DNA from: JAEYZM01 sp943372195
GTDB lineage: Bacteria > Bacteroidota > Bacteroidia > Sphingobacteriales > Sphingobacteriaceae
NCBI GenBank assembly: GCA_943372195.1
Contig: CALRXS010000015.1
Location: forward strand, 9,508 to 73,507
DNA length: 64,000 bases
Reading direction: 5' to 3'
Shown: positions 62,801 through 64,000 of the stretch, one piece after another
Layout: the number at the start of each line of letters is the position of its first letter
Position numbering within the stretch: the stretch's first letter is position 1
Notes under the pieces: generated by a model
What the model was told of the DNA's origin: nothing
What the model saw: the letters and a program-made list of their open reading frames with translations, nothing else
Database searches by the model: none
Made by a program: the position numbers and the translations under genes

Positions 62801-64000
62801 TTAACAGTTTCAGACATAAATGGAAATACTGCATCAGGAACTGCAATAGTTACAGTTGTAGATAACATTGTTCCTAATATTACTTGTACAAGCAATATCA
62901 GTGTAGTAGCTGCCAGCGCTTCTGGCAAAGTAGTTAATTACCCAATGCCGGCATATAGTGATAATTGCTCAGCAACAATCTCATTAGAGTCAGGCTTAGC
63001 AAGTGGTTCTACATTCCCTATTGGCACAACAATAGTAACATACAAAGCTGTTGACGCTTCAGGTAACAGTAAAACATGTTCATTCAATGTAGTTGTAACC
63101 GGAATTGCACCAGCAATTGTTTCTCCAGGAAATATCTCTGTGAATACAAGTAATGGTTTATGTTCAGGTATTGCAACTTATACTGCAACTGAAACTACTG
63201 GTATACCAGCTTCAACAATTACTTATTCAGTTGCTCCTGGTTCTACATTCAATGTAGGTACCACTCAAGTAACTGCTACTGCGACAAATGCTGTGGGTAC
63301 ATCTTCAGTTACTTTCAATGTCACTGTTGTTGATAATATAGCACCAACGATTACTTGTGCTAGCAACATAGATGTTTTTGCAACTAGTGCTTCAGGTGCA
63401 GTTGTAAATTATGCAATGCCAACTTATGGTGATAATTGCTCTGCTACTATTTCATTAACAGCTGGCTTAGCAAGTGGTTCTACATTCCCTATTGGAACAA
63501 CTACTGTAACATATAATGTGGTTGACCCTTCTGGTAATACTGCAAATTGTTCATTCAATGTAACTGTAACAGGACTTCCACCAGTAATAGTTTCACCTGG
63601 AAATATTACAGTTAATACTAGCAACGGATTGTGTTCAGGTATTGCAAATTATACTGCAACTGAAACTACAGGTATCCCTGCTTCTACAATAACTTATACT
63701 ATTGCATCAGGTTCTACATTCAACGTAGGTACAACTCAAGTTACTGCTACTGCTACAAATGCAGTGGGAACATCTTCAGTTACTTTCGATGTAACAGTTG
63801 TTGATGCAGAAGCTCCAAACGCAATTGCTCAAAACTTAAATATTAATTTAAACGCAAATGGTAATGCTTCAATTTCTGCTGCGGATGTGAACAATGGTTC
63901 GAATGATGCTTGTGGTGTTGCAAGTGTTAGCATTGACAAAACTACTTTCAACTGTAGTAATGTTGGAGCGAATACAGTAACATTAACAGTAACTGATGTA
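59828..64000 (+). CDS. Giant modular surface protein: LamG, Ig-like, TSP3, HYR repeats (partial)
   Basis: The first 1391 residues, open at the window edge. Signal peptide (ISMANAQ, about 36). A laminin-G-like domain (about 40-260: ALQFDGTNDYVAVNNPFTAF, GTMDEIRIWSRAI). An Ig-like domain (about 280-360: FCIGESVTLSANTNANFTYQ). Thrombospondin type 3 Ca-binding repeats (DADGDGIADVCDSDDDNDGI). Two copies of a 312-residue unit (each containing NFFWSN and NWCNFAFGADF). HYR-type repeats, including two tandem copies of a 157-residue unit (62861-63802). Probably a calcium-dependent adhesin exported by T9SS. The C-terminal sorting domain is outside the window. Confidence 0.85.
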   Translation, partial: MNYVQTNSKGNGNIFITLNLLLFLIFGQISMANAQTVGSALQFDGTNDYVAVNNPFTAFQKEITVEWWVYIVPGNTYELGSGIGQGTVGIDNMSNNVWLMHFNGNGSSMQFYVNDAGIWRTHTPVFIPSGWHHIAGVADANGTRLFVDGLPAGTSGAGISTGIWSNPNAKVHFGKDVRFNAGRFMTGTMDEIRIWSRAICQGELQNNKFCEIPGAAPNLEGNYHFNQGVAGGSNSTITTLLDASGNGRHGTLVNMGLSGSTSNWVTPGGIVNGTVCAPFVYPTANINAGGSTTFCIGESVTLSANTNANFTYQWKRNGTNIPGATNATYAATTSGNYTVQITNLGCNAISNAISVTVYTADADGDGIADVCDSDDDNDGIPDAAECTQSNFFWSNPPTVSGSTATGTINGIGYTYTSSSPIEVTSTVFAHHEFPTSYGVPNVNPTIKNTQITNNTLTFAAPMTNPVLVFASIGGNNSVPITFGSPIEILWSKNVVQNSATQITGTEGYAIVRLNGTFSSINFNYLVAENWCNFAFGADFRICLDTDNDGITNERDLDSDNDGCSDNIERIGQTIGTSQMAVANCFCQPHVDKTLPTALAKNLSITLTNANAVNITASQLDNGSNDACGIKSITISKTSFGCSDVGANNVTLTVTDNNNNVSTATAVVTVIATDRDGDGVYDPCDLDDDNDGILDVTECNKSNFFWSNAPTYSGTTATGTINGITYTYSSTSQIEVTGSVYAHNVFPSSYNVPNVNPTIKNTQVTSNTLTFTSPMTNPVLVFASIGNGSNSVPISFSTPVQIMWSQNVVQNSATQITGTEGYAIVRLNGTYSSISFDYLKAENWCNFAFGADFTSCGDTDGDGTPDFADLDSDNDGCSDAVEGSLGFLLTQTTNNKLNGAVSAQGVPLLAGAGQGNGASQSASANCFCQPNIDRTLPVVKTKNITVALNTFGLGSINAASINDGSSDACGIQTMTVDKTSFNCSNLGANTVTLTVSDINGNTASGTAIVTVVDNIVPNITCTSNISVVAASASGKVVNYPMPAYSDNCSATISLESGLASGSTFPIGTTIVTYKAVDASGNSKTCSFNVVVTGIAPAIVSPGNISVNTSNGLCSGIATYTATETTGIPASTITYSVAPGSTFNVGTTQVTATATNAVGTSSVTFNVTVVDNIAPTITCASNIDVFATSASGAVVNYAMPTYGDNCSATISLTAGLASGSTFPIGTTTVTYNVVDPSGNTANCSFNVTVTGLPPVIVSPGNITVNTSNGLCSGIANYTATETTGIPASTITYTIASGSTFNVGTTQVTATATNAVGTSSVTFDVTVVDAEAPNAIAQNLNINLNANGNASISAADVNNGSNDACGVASVSIDKTTFNCSNVGANTVTLTVTDV
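60980..62400 (+). repeat. Internal duplication in the surface protein, 936-bp period
   Basis: The unit starting GAATGTACTC at 60980 recurs at 61916 as GAATGTAATA, 936 bases (312 codons) later. Conserved stretches such as PNVNPTIKNTQ, TEGYAIVRLNGT and ENWCNFAFGADF appear in both. Confidence 0.85.
62861..63802 (+). repeat. Tandem 471-bp (157-codon) HYR repeat, two copies
   Basis: Units begin at 62861 and 63332, exactly 471 bases apart, and a third begins at 63803 but diverges. Nearly identical blocks include TTCTACATTCCCTATTGG and TGTTCAGGTATTGCAA. High DNA identity suggests recent duplication or gene conversion. Confidence 0.88.

Overview
The window is AT-rich DNA (roughly one third G+C) from a member of the Bacteroidota. 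The evidence is the mraZ-rsmH-ftsL-ftsI-murE-mraY division cluster, promoters with a TAnnTTTG '-7' box, an ECF sigma/FecR/TonB-receptor/DUF4249 operon, several secreted proteins ending in type IX secretion (T9SS type A) sorting domains, and few Shine-Dalgarno sequences. I cannot name the genus. Most of the window is ordinary chromosome. I see no prophage, insertion sequence or CRISPR array.

Layout. 1-6170 (minus) is the division/cell-wall operon, read from mraZ to a truncated mraY, with three 10-bp-spaced GTGGK repeats (MraZ boxes) in front of mraZ. 6190-8300 (minus) holds two tiny genes, guaD, an OmpH/Skp-like protein and a SlyD-like isomerase. 8498-18440 holds gyrB, a serine hydrolase lipoprotein flanked by two copies of one palindromic repeat, a small aspartic protease, mdh, a sugar-nucleotide reductase, a peroxiredoxin, tRNA-Arg(ACG), adk, obgE and two response regulators. 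Four heptamer-built intergenic repeats lie between 10.4 and 15.6 kb. 18482-24600 (minus) holds a T9SS protein and the ECF sigma, TonB receptor, DUF4249 and FecR operon, with FecR unusually last. 24792-30608 holds gap, a ketoacyl synthase III-like enzyme, HU, a tandem universal stress protein and a secreted CxxC protein. 30651-35863 (minus) is a 1593-residue sortilin/BNR-PKD-Ig protein with a small lipoprotein.

36188-43416 holds a cold-shock protein and then, on minus, two stress/metal modules: AraC-GyrI regulator, cytochrome c lipoprotein and hemerythrin; and an HMA-AraC fusion regulator, CopA, HMA chaperone and DUF3347 lipoprotein, with purT upstream. 43503-54998 holds a very large hybrid histidine kinase, small envelope proteins, a T9SS repeat protein, a TPR histidine kinase and a four-CHRD T9SS protein. 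55097-59734 holds a bile-acid/sodium symporter family protein, membrane proteins around a small winged-helix regulator, and an AraC regulator. 59828 to the window end is the N-terminal 1391 residues of a giant modular surface protein (LamG, Ig-like, TSP3, HYR) with recent internal duplications.

The observations most worth following are the heptamer palindromes (some supplying stop codons of neighbouring genes), the MraZ-box promoter, the terminator-like hairpin right behind the tRNA-Arg promoter, the AraC-GyrI/cytochrome/hemerythrin operon, the HMA-AraC copper regulator, and the two tiny genes behind a perfect TACGTAG palindrome.
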